Shown here in pieces: positions 25,006-34,756 of a stretch of 64,000 nt of DNA. The notes beneath the pieces are model-generated. The model saw nothing but the letters and a program-made list of their open reading frames with translations. It did no database searches and was not told where the DNA came from. Location of the stretch: positions 124,001 to 188,000 of the forward strand of contig NZ_MACI01000057.1 in assembly GCF_001884105.1 (NCBI RefSeq). Direction: 5' to 3'. The translations under genes were made by a program, and so were the position numbers. The DNA comes from Bacillus luti. Its GTDB lineage: Bacteria; Bacillota; Bacilli; Bacillales; Bacillaceae_G. Each line of letters begins with the position of its first letter. Position 1 is the stretch's first letter.

Positions 25006-25740
25006 ATGAGTCATTATAAAGAAGAGCAACAACGCATTAATGTAGTCGTTGAAAAAGTAGACGAGGAACTGAGAGAGCTCGATGACCGAGTTGGTTTGGT
25101 GAAGTCTGAAATTGTCAGTATTAGAAAAAACTTTTGGGAAGATGTAAAAGTAAATATAGATAACATTAAAGAAGCGGTTGAAACGGCGGCGAGTATTAGG
25201 CAAGAGGCAGAACTTCTTGCTGAAAGAGAACATACACATCGTCATACGAAAAATGAATATAACCTTTTAACGAAAATAAAAGAAACGCCGTATTTTGGGC
25301 GGATTGATTTTAAAGAAGATAATGAAGCGGATACTGATGAAATATATATCGGTATCGGCTCTTTTTATGATAAAGAAAATGATGAGTTTTTAGTATACGA
25401 TTGGCGGGCACCTATTTCGAGCCTTTATTATGATTACACTTTAGGGCGGGCACAGTATAAAGCGCCCATCGGTATGATTTCAGGTAATTTGCTTTTAAAA
25501 CGTCAATACATGATTCGAAATGGAACGATTCAAAGTATGTTTGATGCAGGTGTGACGATAGGTGATGAATTATTACAAGAAGCACTTGGGCGAAATGCAA
25601 GTGAACAAATGAAAAGCATTGTAGCGACAATACAAAGGGAACAAAATCAAATTATTCGAAACGATAAAAGTGATGTGTTAATTGTGCAAGGAACTGCTGG
25701 GAGCGGAAAAAATGGCGATGGATGTAATGGAAAAGGTTGA
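25006..25740 (+). pseudogene. helD: helD 5' fragment cut at Walker A
   Basis: About 235 residues match the start of HelD, the UvrD-like ATPase that removes stalled RNA polymerase from DNA: the N-terminal coiled-coil arm, FGRIDF, YDWRAPISSLYYD, then VQGTAGSGK, the Walker A motif at about 228-236. Intact HelD is about 700-780 residues. Here the frame leaves the family right after GSGK and ends 9 codons later, in DNA belonging to another gene. A deletion of about two thirds of the gene is the simplest explanation. AAGGAG precedes ATG 25006. Confidence 0.88.
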
Positions 25741-26035
25741 TCAACAATATGCAAGTGGTTTAACTTTACTTCGTATAGAAAAACAAACGAGGCAGTATAA
25801 AGATAAAGGAGAAATTGTTACGTTCCCTGTTTTATGGGTGAAAATGATGCATGATAATGGGAGTTTTAACTGGGTAACAATTGGTGTAGAAGGACAAATT
25901 ATCGAATTTGAGCGGGAAGTACGCTGGGATTATATGATGAGCCGCCGTCAAACAGAAATGTGGTATTACGATGATTGGGTATTGGCGCGCATGGGTAAAG
26001 GGCCGCAATTAATGCCGCCAGCTGCTTTAGCATAG
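25712..26035 (+). CDS. Hypothetical protein fused downstream of the helD deletion
   Basis: A 107-residue acidic protein (MEKVDQQYASGLTLLRIE...WYYDDWVLARMGKGPQLMPP) with several Trp/Tyr clusters; no family recognised. Its ATG lies exactly at the deletion junction, so its own promoter and RBS are gone; GGGAGCGG from the helD Walker A codons is the only SD-like stretch. It may be N-terminally truncated. Codons look normal, so it was a real gene. Confidence 0.6.
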   Translation: MAMDVMEKVDQQYASGLTLLRIEKQTRQYKDKGEIVTFPVLWVKMMHDNGSFNWVTIGVEGQIIEFEREVRWDYMMSRRQTEMWYYDDWVLARMGKGPQLMPPAALA

Positions 26036-26079
26036 AAACTACTTATTTAAAAAATATTCACAAATATTAATAGGTTTGG

Positions 26080-26184
26080 TATGATTAATTTCGACAAGTT
26101 AATCGAGGCCGGAGATATTTGAGATAAGCCATAAATTTATTTAGGGATACAGAAGTGTCCTCTGAATAATTTATGGCTTTTTTT
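26080..26184 (+). other. Structured intergenic region ending in a terminator
   Basis: A small hairpin GATTAA/TTAATC (26080-26103) is followed by GAGGCCGGAGATATTTGAG and a compound terminator: AAGCCATAAATTTATT with AATAATTTATGGCTT enclosing GGGATAC/GTGTCC, then T8. Either the terminator of the 25712 gene or a small RNA; no known riboswitch consensus was matched. The remaining bases up to 26385 hold the glpQ promoter. Confidence 0.6.
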
Positions 26185-26349
26185 ATTGATGAACTGTAAT
26201 CAATAAGGAGTTACATGTGAATAGGAGGGATATGGAAAATAAATAGTATAGTAATAATATAGGGGAATTGTATTTGTAAGATTGGAATTTTAATATAAGC
26301 TTATAAAAATAATGAAAGTATATCTTCTATTTCGTGTAAATCTCATTAA

Positions 26350-27330
<981 letters not shown>

Positions 27331-27336
27331 ATAGGA

Positions 27337-27372
27337 GAAAAGGTATACCGACGTTTTGGTATACCTTTTTCT
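27337..27372 (+). terminator. Rho-independent terminator
   Basis: AAAGGTATACC/GGTATACCTTT with 8-base loop and a T-run. Confidence 0.88.
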
Positions 27373-27373
27373 A

Positions 27374-28051
27374 TTATGCTAGATTATAGTAGTAGGATAC
27401 ATATTCTTCTAAGCCTTGAACCTCTTTTTCAGGCGGCTCAATACCACCTTTTCTGCCGTAGCAAACATTTCTCAAGTATTCTCCAAAAATCATAGAGCGA
27501 CTCTTTTCATTTTTCATCCAATTATATCTATTAATTATAAACTCACTATCAAAATTTGTATCAAATGTATATGGGATACAAGTAATAGTTTTAGGTAAAT
27601 GTTTTTTTAATACTCTATATTGCCGACCAGCGCCTAAACTTTTGCATACAAATAGTAGCCGATTAATCTTTGTGAAATCAAAAATCTTTTTCGCTTCCAT
27701 TATATTAGCGATAGAATGGAGGGAGTTCGTCTCGAACATGATAGCATCTTTTGGTACACCATGTTCAATTAATTTATTTACAATTACTTCTGCTTCTGAC
27801 AAATCCCCGTAATTCCAGCTCGGATGTTTCATGCCATGCAAACTAGTACCACCTGTAACGATAATTTGATTTCCTAATCCTTGTCGATAAGCTTCTAGAG
27901 GAGCTTGCCAATTGCCCGGGTGAGAACCGCCGAAAACGAAAATTGCATCACATTTTTGAGGTGTTATTTCTTTTAGAAAAGTGATTTCTGTAATTTGATC
28001 GATTTGTTTTTTTGTAAGAGTAGGGACATCAGGATATTTAGGGATTACCAT
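27374..28051 (-). CDS. YdcF/DUF218 family protein
   Basis: A 225-residue protein with the DUF218 (YdcF/SanA-like) Rossmann-type fold: AIFVFGGSHPGNW, AYRQGLGNQIIVTGGTS, SEAEVIVNKLIEHGVPKDAIMFE and the SLGAGRQYRVLKK helix. Members bind S-adenosylmethionine or act near envelope synthesis, but the function is unsettled. No membrane anchor, so cytosolic. ATG 28051 has ATAGGAGG 8 bases upstream; the in-frame GTG/ATG before it has none. Confidence 0.82.
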   Translation of the reverse strand: MVIPKYPDVPTLTKKQIDQITEITFLKEITPQKCDAIFVFGGSHPGNWQAPLEAYRQGLGNQIIVTGGTSLHGMKHPSWNYGDLSEAEVIVNKLIEHGVPKDAIMFETNSLHSIANIMEAKKIFDFTKINRLLFVCKSLGAGRQYRVLKKHLPKTITCIPYTFDTNFDSEFIINRYNWMKNEKSRSMIFGEYLRNVCYGRKGGIEPPEKEVQGLEEYVSYYYNLA

Positions 28052-28144
28052 TTGAAAACCTCCTATATAGTAAAATGATAAATTCATTATATAGCGATTT
28101 TGTTAAGCGAAAAAAGGGAAGCTTTTCATTTGAAGGTACCCCTT

Positions 28145-28654
28145 TTAAGATAATTCTCCAATAAACCAAATTTCTTTTTCATAGATTGCACCCTCATCAT
28201 AAATGACTTCTTGAAAGTGTAACGTTTGGAAGGAAGGCAAAATTGAAATTCCCCATGTCTTCCAGAAATCAGACTCATTTGAAAGCGGAATCCATGTTTG
28301 AAATTTATTATTTCTATTGAAAAAGTTATGAAAGTAGTTTTCATTTTTAAATACAATGATTTGCGAATTCCACAAATTTTCTATAGAAATTAAAACAACA
28401 ACTCGATATGTATTTGTATCGTTCGGTTTTATTTTTATTAAATGGTTTGCTTGATTTAATAAGGTTTGTATACACAATCGTTTTACTTTTCTAGGTGTTT
28501 TAGGAGAATCGATAAAAGCTTGGGAAACTGGTAAAGGCATATACCAATATTCATCGTTATAAAAAGTAGAAGGGAACGTTTTTGTATGTTCCTCAATTCG
28601 GTTTGTCATAGCGTTTGTTTTTTGTTTCATCCCACGTATTTTCTTTTCACGCAT
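28145..28654 (-). CDS. DUF3916 protein
   Basis: A 169-residue protein matching DUF3916 as recalled (MREKKIRGMKQKTNAMTNRIEEHTKTFPSTFYNDEYWY... is the family opening in part). Function unknown. Its ATG overlaps the end of the lysR gene by 8 bases, so it is translationally coupled to the regulator. Confidence 0.7.
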   Translation of the reverse strand: MREKKIRGMKQKTNAMTNRIEEHTKTFPSTFYNDEYWYMPLPVSQAFIDSPKTPRKVKRLCIQTLLNQANHLIKIKPNDTNTYRVVVLISIENLWNSQIIVFKNENYFHNFFNRNNKFQTWIPLSNESDFWKTWGISILPSFQTLHFQEVIYDEGAIYEKEIWFIGELS

Positions 28655-29498
28655 TGTGAGTCAACTCCATAAATTTTTGTAATGCAGCAGAGTGATATAT
28701 ATCTTTTCTAGTAATAAAGGTAGTATGAACTTTCTTGAAGTTATTTGGTAAAGGATTGAAGGATAAGTCATGTTCATGTCCTTTTAAAATTGATTTCATC
28801 ATAATCGCTACGCCCATACATGATTTTACACATGCGAGTATTGCTTCAATTGTTCCGAATTCTAAAACTCGTTTAGGTGAGATTCCTTCTTCTTGAAGTA
28901 AGTCTTCTAATAAACTTCTATAATAGCACCCGTGACTAAAAGCGAGTAAATTCATATCTTCTATGTCTTTAAGAGAGGATAAACGTTTTTTGCTAATGAG
29001 CACTAATTCTTCTTCACGAAATATACTTGTATGAAGTTCGGTATGCTGAGTAGGTCCAGCTATAAACGCTCCGTCTAATTTTCGCTCTAACACAAGCCTA
29101 ATTAGTTGTTCGGTCGTATTTGTTTCTAAAATCAATTCGACTTCTGGGTACTTCTCATAGTAGGCCGTTAATATAGAGGGGAGCCTTACCGCAGTTGTAG
29201 ATTCTGTACATCCGATTTTTAAAGTGCCTTTTGGCTCAGTTCCATTACTTTGAACCGCTTTTATAGATTGATCCATTAAGTGGATAATTTGTTTGGCGTA
29301 TGTTAATAAAATCTCACCGTTAGAAGTTAAAGTTACACCTTTTCCGTTTCGGTAAAATAAAGGCACGCCTAATTCATTTTCTAGTTGTTTCATACGCATC
29401 GTTACGCCTGATTGCACATAGTTCAAATTTTTCGCTGCGTGAGAAATATTATTTTCCTTCGCGACTTCGTAAAATACAGTTAAATCTTTTATGTCCAC
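28647..29498 (-). CDS. LysR-family transcriptional regulator
   Basis: A 283-residue LysR protein: N-terminal winged HTH (FYEVAKENNISHAAKNLNYVQSGVTMRMKQLENELGVPLFYR) and the two-lobed periplasmic-binding-like effector domain from about residue 90. The GTG at 29498 follows GGAGGG by 7 and is preferred over the TTG at 29513. It is divergent from an MFS transporter gene 110 bases away, the usual arrangement of a LysR with its target. Effector unknown. Confidence 0.9.
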   Translation of the reverse strand: MDIKDLTVFYEVAKENNISHAAKNLNYVQSGVTMRMKQLENELGVPLFYRNGKGVTLTSNGEILLTYAKQIIHLMDQSIKAVQSNGTEPKGTLKIGCTESTTAVRLPSILTAYYEKYPEVELILETNTTEQLIRLVLERKLDGAFIAGPTQHTELHTSIFREEELVLISKKRLSSLKDIEDMNLLAFSHGCYYRSLLEDLLQEEGISPKRVLEFGTIEAILACVKSCMGVAIMMKSILKGHEHDLSFNPLPNNFKKVHTTFITRKDIYHSAALQKFMELTHNA

Positions 29499-29607
29499 GT
29501 ATCGTCCCTCCAAAAAGATATCATTTTTTTTGATGGATTACATGATAAATCTTTATTTTATATGATATCAGAACTTTCATACAATGGAAGGGGATGGAGG
29601 AATTATT

Positions 29608-30816
29608 GTGTTAATGGAAGAAAGGATGAATAGTACTTATAAGTGGATTATGTTAATTGTTGCGATGATTGTTCAAACAACAGCGACACTTATAACATAT
29701 GGTGTCGGAGCTTTCGCTTTATTTTGGAAAGAAGAATATGCTCTTACGAATATGGAAAGCGGATTGTTAGTAAGTGTTGTAAATGTTGGACCGTTATTTT
29801 GTATGCTTTTCGTCGGTCGGCTACTCGATCAATATAATGAAAAATTATTAATTTCTATCAGTTCATGTTTGCTGGGGAGTTCACTTTTACTGACTAATAT
29901 AGTAAATGGATTTAATGGGTTATTATTTGTACTTTTATTAATAGGAATATTTTATAGTGTTTCTCAGCCAGGAGGAAGTAAAGTGATTTTAAAATGGTTC
30001 CCAAAAGAAAATCGTGGGTTAGCGATGGGGATAAGGCAAGCTGGTATACCGATTGGTGGCGTGTTAGCGGGAGTGCTAATCCCGTTTCTTACAATACAGT
30101 ATAATGTGAATTACGCGATAAATAGTATTGCATGCATTTGTATAATTGGAGGATTATTATTTTTTGTGTTTTATAAAGAACCATATGTTCAGGAGGAAGC
30201 AAGGAAAGAACATATTAAAATTTCTTTTTGGACGCAGCTAAAAGGAGTGATATGTAAAAAAGAGTTGTATTCAATATATATAACGGGTATATGCATGATT
30301 TCATTGCAAATGGTGTTAGTGGGCCACTTCATGAAATTTTTAGTAAGAGAACAATCAATGACATCTACTGTAGCTGGAACAGTATTTTCAGTGATGTTCT
30401 TTTCTGGAATGATAGGCCGTGTTATATTAGCAGCTATTAGTGATGTATTTTATAAGGGGAATCGGCGCATACCTTTATTTATAGCTGTCTGTGCTTCTAT
30501 CGGTTTGATTCTATTGTTAGTAATAAGCATACATACAGTAACGAGTGGAGTATTGTATGGTGTAAGCGCATTGTTAGGCTTCTTTTCAATTGGATGGTTT
30601 AGTCTTTTTATAGCCGAAGTTGCAGAATCAGCAAGCGAAGAATTGGTAGGGATGACAGTGAGTTTTGCACTTACGTTAAATCAAATTGCTATTATTATTG
30701 CACCTGTTTTATTTGGTTATATTGTAGATCAGAAAGGGTATACGTATGCGTGGGTGTGTATAGTGGTATTATTAAGTATCTCGGCAGTGAGTTTATATAG
30801 TAAAAACAAAAAATAA
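29608..30816 (+). CDS. MFS transporter, CynX/OFA-like
   Basis: A 402-residue, 12-helix major facilitator. The loop 2-3 signature appears as GRLLDQYNEKLL and PKENRGLAMGIRQAGIPIGGVLAG marks helix 5. Similarity impression is to CynX/NimT-type or oxalate/formate-type porters. GTG 29608 is 7 bases after GGAGG; the ATGs at 29584, 29614 and 29629 are alternatives. Divergent LysR suggests inducible expression. Substrate unknown. Confidence 0.82.
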   Translation: MLMEERMNSTYKWIMLIVAMIVQTTATLITYGVGAFALFWKEEYALTNMESGLLVSVVNVGPLFCMLFVGRLLDQYNEKLLISISSCLLGSSLLLTNIVNGFNGLLFVLLLIGIFYSVSQPGGSKVILKWFPKENRGLAMGIRQAGIPIGGVLAGVLIPFLTIQYNVNYAINSIACICIIGGLLFFVFYKEPYVQEEARKEHIKISFWTQLKGVICKKELYSIYITGICMISLQMVLVGHFMKFLVREQSMTSTVAGTVFSVMFFSGMIGRVILAAISDVFYKGNRRIPLFIAVCASIGLILLLVISIHTVTSGVLYGVSALLGFFSIGWFSLFIAEVAESASEELVGMTVSFALTLNQIAIIIAPVLFGYIVDQKGYTYAWVCIVVLLSISAVSLYSKNKK

Positions 30817-30925
30817 AAAATGTCAGCAATGTAAATTTTTTATGAAGAAAGTCTAAAGAAATGCCGAATGAGCGACATTTCTTTTTGAATTTATTGTATA
30901 ATCGAAATATAAATGAGATTCGTTT

Positions 30926-31156
30926 TCAATGACGTTCATTTCCTCTTTTGAAATTACCTGTTATTTTAGCCATAATTAGTTGTTTTTCTTTATCGTTATT
31001 TGCATGATGTATTTTGTTTAAAAATTTTTCAGCATCATTTCCTTTTAATATCATAATTTGTTTTCCGTAATATTCAATTAAAACCATGTTATTTTTTGTT
31101 ACCCGATAATGAAACATTCTATCATCTAAACGATTGCGTCTATCAGTATTTTTCAT
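30926..31156 (-). CDS. Small hypothetical protein
   Basis: A 76-residue basic protein (MKNTDRRNRLDDRMFHYRVTK...) with a beta-rich middle (MVLIEYYGKQIMILKG) and helical tail. TGGAGATG lies before the ATG at good spacing, and the reading frame is protein-like. No family recognised. Confidence 0.6.
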   Translation of the reverse strand: MKNTDRRNRLDDRMFHYRVTKNNMVLIEYYGKQIMILKGNDAEKFLNKIHHANNDKEKQLIMAKITGNFKRGNERH

Positions 31157-31414
31157 ATTACATCTCCATTCTTATTAGTATGTAACAAATGTTACAAAAG
31201 AAATTGAAATTATAGTTTGACGCATCCGATTGTATGGTGGAAATTTTGTAAGAAAGAAATACAATAGAGAGTAGTCAAAAATTGAATATGAGAAAAAGGG
31301 ATCTAGTTTAAATAGAGTGAATGTTAGATAATATTATAAAGTATTTGAAAATTAAAAGATATAGAATAGAATGGATGCACGTTAAGTGAAACTAGATAAA
31401 AGAGGGTTCCTATT

Positions 31415-32542
31415 ATGTTAAAGAAATGGTTAATCGTTTTCTTTATTTTTGCTGTTTTTTGTGGAAGTGTCGTTACACTCATACATGCAAATAAAGGTAA
31501 GAAATATGATATAAAGGCATTTTCTAATTTAAATGATAAGCGCAAGGACGATATGCGAGAGGTTAGCGTAGCTGAAAAAAAGCGTTATGAAATTGCAGCA
31601 GAAAAACTAGATCAATATTTAAAAGACAAAGGATTTAATGGAAGTGTTCTTGTAACAAGTAAAGATCATGTGATTTTACGAAAAGGCTATGGCTATGCGA
31701 ATGTGCAGGATAAAGTATTAACAACGCCAAGAACGAAATATCGTATTGGTTCTATTACGAAAACGGTCGTTGCTATATCTATTATGCAACTAAGAGAAAA
31801 AGGGAAATTGAATATTGAAGACAATATAAATAAGTATATTCCATCGTTTCCAGCCGATAAAAATATTACGTTACGAAATTTGTTAACACATACGTCTGGG
31901 TTGCCAGATCAGGGGCAAGGTAGTGTTGACGCAGCTTCACGTTTAAAATTAGTAACATGGATTGGTTCGCAAGCGTTACAATTTCCTGCAGGGACAGGAT
32001 GGAAATATACAGATTATAATTATATGGTGCTTGCTTATATTGTAGAAAAAATTTCGAACAAACCGCTCGCTGAATATGTGAAAGAAAATATTTTTACGCC
32101 TGTTGAAATGCATGAATCTGGAATGGGAGCAACTCTCCCTGAAGATATTTTCTTAGCAAAAGGTTATACAAAAAAAGATGGTGAGTTAATAGATGCACCT
32201 CGTTTAAAAATGAATTGGTTGTACGGTTGTGGTGAAATGTATACGACCGTTGAAGATATGAAAAGGTTAGATGAAGCTATTATGGATGGGAAACTGCTAT
32301 CTAAACAAAGTGTATTAGATATGTTTACTGCATCACCTGCAAGAAAATATGGATTTAGTTTCTATACGTATCCAGATTATTATCATAATCACGGCGTATT
32401 AGCAGGTTGGAATACCTTTAATAATTTTAATTGGGATAAACGAACGTTTGTCATATTATTCTCTAACGTACAAAATGGTATGAATGATACATTTAATCAA
32501 GAGTTTAGGAAAATGGCAAATGATTTAATAGAAGGAAAATAA
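31415..32542 (+). CDS. Exported serine hydrolase of the beta-lactamase/PBP4* family
   Basis: A 375-residue class C beta-lactamase-like serine hydrolase. A signal anchor (LIVFFIFAVFCGSVVTLI) precedes the catalytic domain: SITK (S-x-x-K, about residue 118), YTDYNY (Y-x-N, about 208) and HNHGVLAGW (H-x-G). Family members include D-aminopeptidases, esterases and penicillin-binding proteins; true beta-lactam resistance is not implied. Monocistronic. Confidence 0.86.
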   Translation: MLKKWLIVFFIFAVFCGSVVTLIHANKGKKYDIKAFSNLNDKRKDDMREVSVAEKKRYEIAAEKLDQYLKDKGFNGSVLVTSKDHVILRKGYGYANVQDKVLTTPRTKYRIGSITKTVVAISIMQLREKGKLNIEDNINKYIPSFPADKNITLRNLLTHTSGLPDQGQGSVDAASRLKLVTWIGSQALQFPAGTGWKYTDYNYMVLAYIVEKISNKPLAEYVKENIFTPVEMHESGMGATLPEDIFLAKGYTKKDGELIDAPRLKMNWLYGCGEMYTTVEDMKRLDEAIMDGKLLSKQSVLDMFTASPARKYGFSFYTYPDYYHNHGVLAGWNTFNNFNWDKRTFVILFSNVQNGMNDTFNQEFRKMANDLIEGK

Positions 32543-32549
32543 TGATGGG

Positions 32550-32592
32550 AAAATCGGTATTGATATGTAATTATCAATACCGATTTTTTTAT
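32550..32592 (+). terminator. Rho-independent terminator
   Basis: AAATCGGTATTGATA/TTATCAATACCGATTT followed by T7. Confidence 0.9.
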
Positions 32593-32771
32593 TTAGCAAT
32601 GTTTTACTTAATGAACAAGAAGGTAGGGGAGAGCGATTACTATGAGAATAATTTTATATAGGAAGTTAAATGATATGAATGTTACATATAGGAAAGACAC
32701 TGCATGAAGTTCATCTATTGTATTGAATGTATGCGGAAGATTAATTGGTAAATTTTACATTGATAAAAAGC

Positions 32772-32802
32772 TTGAGCTTCACATTATGTGAAGCTTTATA
32801 TT
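32772..32802 (+). promoter_or_regulatory. MerR-type promoter with dyad in 19-bp spacer
   Basis: TTGAGC (32772-32777), exactly 19 bp, TATATT (32797-32802). The spacer contains the dyad AGCTTCACATTATGTGAAGCT. A 19-bp spacer with a centred dyad is the hallmark of promoters activated by MerR-family proteins. Confidence 0.6.
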
Positions 32803-32831
32803 ATTGGAGACAAGAGCAGGAGGTTGAACAA

Positions 32832-33989
32832 ATGAAAAAAATAGTAAAGCTTTGTTTAATAAGTGCATTATCTACAGCGATTATTAGTGGATGTTCTTTT
32901 GAAGAGAATAATAAAAATGCAAAAGGGAAAGAGGAGGAAAAGGTAGAGGTACAGAAAAGTGCTGGGAAATATACGATGCCGGATGAGAAAGATAAACATG
33001 AAGGTACATGGCTGCAATGGCCTCATGAATACACATATGGTGAAGAGTATAAGCAGGAAGTTGAACCTATTTGGGTTAAGATGGCAAGTTCTTTAACTGA
33101 GGGGGAAAAAGTCCACATTGTTGCATACGATGAGGAGGAGAAAGAGCGAATCGATAAGCTTTTAATAGATAAAGGACTGAATATGAATAAAATTGATTTC
33201 TTTATCGCTCCTACTGATGATGTATGGGCACGAGATAGTGGACCGATTTTTGTTTATGACAATAATAAAAATTTAAAAATATTAGACCCAGCATTTAATG
33301 GATGGGGAAAGAAAACGCCGTACAAAAATGATGCTCGTATACGTGAAAATGTGAGTAAACAATCAGGGATTGAAAGAATTGATTGGGGAAAGTTTGTCCT
33401 TGAAGGCGGCGCAATTGAATTAGATAGCAATGGGACTGCTTTATTAACTCGAAGTGCGGTAACGAATAAAAATAGAAATCCTGATTTATCAGAAAAGGAA
33501 ATTGAAAAATATATAAGTGACCTTGGGGTATCAAACTTTATTTGGTTAGATGGAGTGCCTAATTTAGATATTACGGATTTTCATATTGATGGATTTGCTA
33601 AATTCCATAATAAATCTACCATTGTAACGATGAAAGAAGATGACCTAGCTGAATGGGGTTTATCTAATAAAGATATGGATACATTGTTAGATGCAAAAAA
33701 TGCTTCAGGAAAGAAATATAAGTATGAATACTTACCGCTTAGTAAAGAAAAAGTTGTATTAGAAAATGGAAAAACTCTTGATTATAAAGGTTCATATATC
33801 AATTATTATATTGGGAATACAGTGGTATTGGTGCCTAATTATAATGATCCGAATGATAAAATCGCAAACGATACGATTCAGAAATTATACCCAGATCGTA
33901 AAGTAGTTGGTATTGATGTGAGAGAGCTTTATAAAAATGGCGGTATGATTCATTGTGTGACACAGCAACAACCGATTGCATTGAAGTAA
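32832..33989 (+). CDS. Lipoprotein of the agmatine deiminase (PAD_porph) family
   Basis: A 385-residue deiminase-fold protein with a lipobox (AIISGC, Cys18), so it sits outside the membrane, unusual for this mostly cytosolic family. Catalytic elements are complete: TDDVWARDSGP (about 128-138), DFHIDGFAKF (His about 248) and GGMIHCVTQQ (nucleophile Cys about 374). The family converts agmatine or related guanidines to N-carbamoyl compounds plus ammonia. ATG 32832 has AGGAGG 9 bases before; the longer frame lacks an RBS. Preceded by a MerR-type promoter. Confidence 0.85.
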   Translation: MKKIVKLCLISALSTAIISGCSFEENNKNAKGKEEEKVEVQKSAGKYTMPDEKDKHEGTWLQWPHEYTYGEEYKQEVEPIWVKMASSLTEGEKVHIVAYDEEEKERIDKLLIDKGLNMNKIDFFIAPTDDVWARDSGPIFVYDNNKNLKILDPAFNGWGKKTPYKNDARIRENVSKQSGIERIDWGKFVLEGGAIELDSNGTALLTRSAVTNKNRNPDLSEKEIEKYISDLGVSNFIWLDGVPNLDITDFHIDGFAKFHNKSTIVTMKEDDLAEWGLSNKDMDTLLDAKNASGKKYKYEYLPLSKEKVVLENGKTLDYKGSYINYYIGNTVVLVPNYNDPNDKIANDTIQKLYPDRKVVGIDVRELYKNGGMIHCVTQQQPIALK

Positions 33990-34020
33990 TGGATTGGAAT
34001 TTCGTTATGTTGCTTTTGAG

Positions 34021-34058
34021 ACAAAATAGGTGAAATCCTAACTTTACCTATTTTGTCA
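34021..34058 (+). terminator. Stem-loop, weak terminator
   Basis: ACAAAATAGGT/ACCTATTTTGT; the following tract is only moderately T-rich. Confidence 0.6.
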
Positions 34059-34150
34059 TTCCTTATTATCTGAAACGATTAAATTTAAATATAATGACAA
34101 ACGAATTATGGTGTGTATTCGCTTTTCGTTTTATATCAAAAAGGAGAAAA

Positions 34151-34573
34151 ATGTTTGTGTTAAAGAACTTAAAAATAGTATTTTCGTTTTTCCCTATCGT
34201 TCTACAGTACATTTTAAATGTAGCTTTGATTTGTTTAGGGATTGTATTAAGTGTGTTTCTTATGAAAGAAGTCGTTCAATTTATACAAGAACTGAAATTA
34301 AATGGTGAAGAATCTAGTTATCATTTAATTGATAGTATCGTCGTATTCTTTTTATATTTTGAATTTATTGTAATGATTATAAAGTATTTTCAAATGAATT
34401 TTCATTTCCCATTACGATATTTTATTTATATAGGTATAACGGCTATCGTTCGTCTCATCATTATAGATCACGATAGTCCGATAGATTCATTGTTATACGC
34501 CTGCGCGATTCTTGTATTAATTAGTGCTTTATTCATTGCAAATTCTAAAATAATGCGTCGTGATTTAGAATAG
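34151..34573 (+). CDS. PsiE-like membrane protein
   Basis: A 140-residue protein with four hydrophobic helices, including the typical HFPLRYFIYIGITAIVRLIIIDH and a short hydrophilic end. This matches the phosphate-starvation-inducible PsiE family, function unknown. AAGGAG is 6 bases before ATG 34151; an upstream ATG at 34094 has none. Confidence 0.75.
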   Translation: MFVLKNLKIVFSFFPIVLQYILNVALICLGIVLSVFLMKEVVQFIQELKLNGEESSYHLIDSIVVFFLYFEFIVMIIKYFQMNFHFPLRYFIYIGITAIVRLIIIDHDSPIDSLLYACAILVLISALFIANSKIMRRDLE

Positions 34574-34637
34574 CGAGCATGTATTGTTTAATTTAAAAAG
34601 CTGTTTTATCTTTTGGCCAAAAAAAGGAGTAACGGTA

Positions 34638-34712
34638 TTGAAGGAAATAATTTTAACCAGTTTCGTAATGATAGGGTTTATGATTCTATTATTTAATTGT
34701 ATACTCTCGTGA
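34638..34712 (+). CDS. Very small hydrophobic membrane peptide
   Basis: A 24-codon ORF starting at TTG 34638 after AAAAAGGAG (spacing 6-7): two charged residues, then a continuous hydrophobic stretch (SFVMIGFMILLFNCIL) long enough for one membrane helix, stop TGA. It lies between the psiE-like and bestrophin-like genes. The quality of the RBS and the hydrophobic design make it a plausible small protein. Confidence 0.45.
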   Translation: MKEIILTSFVMIGFMILLFNCILS

Positions 34713-34756
34713 TTTTAAAGAATAAAAGGTTAATAAGGGAAGAGGTTTTTGTAAAT

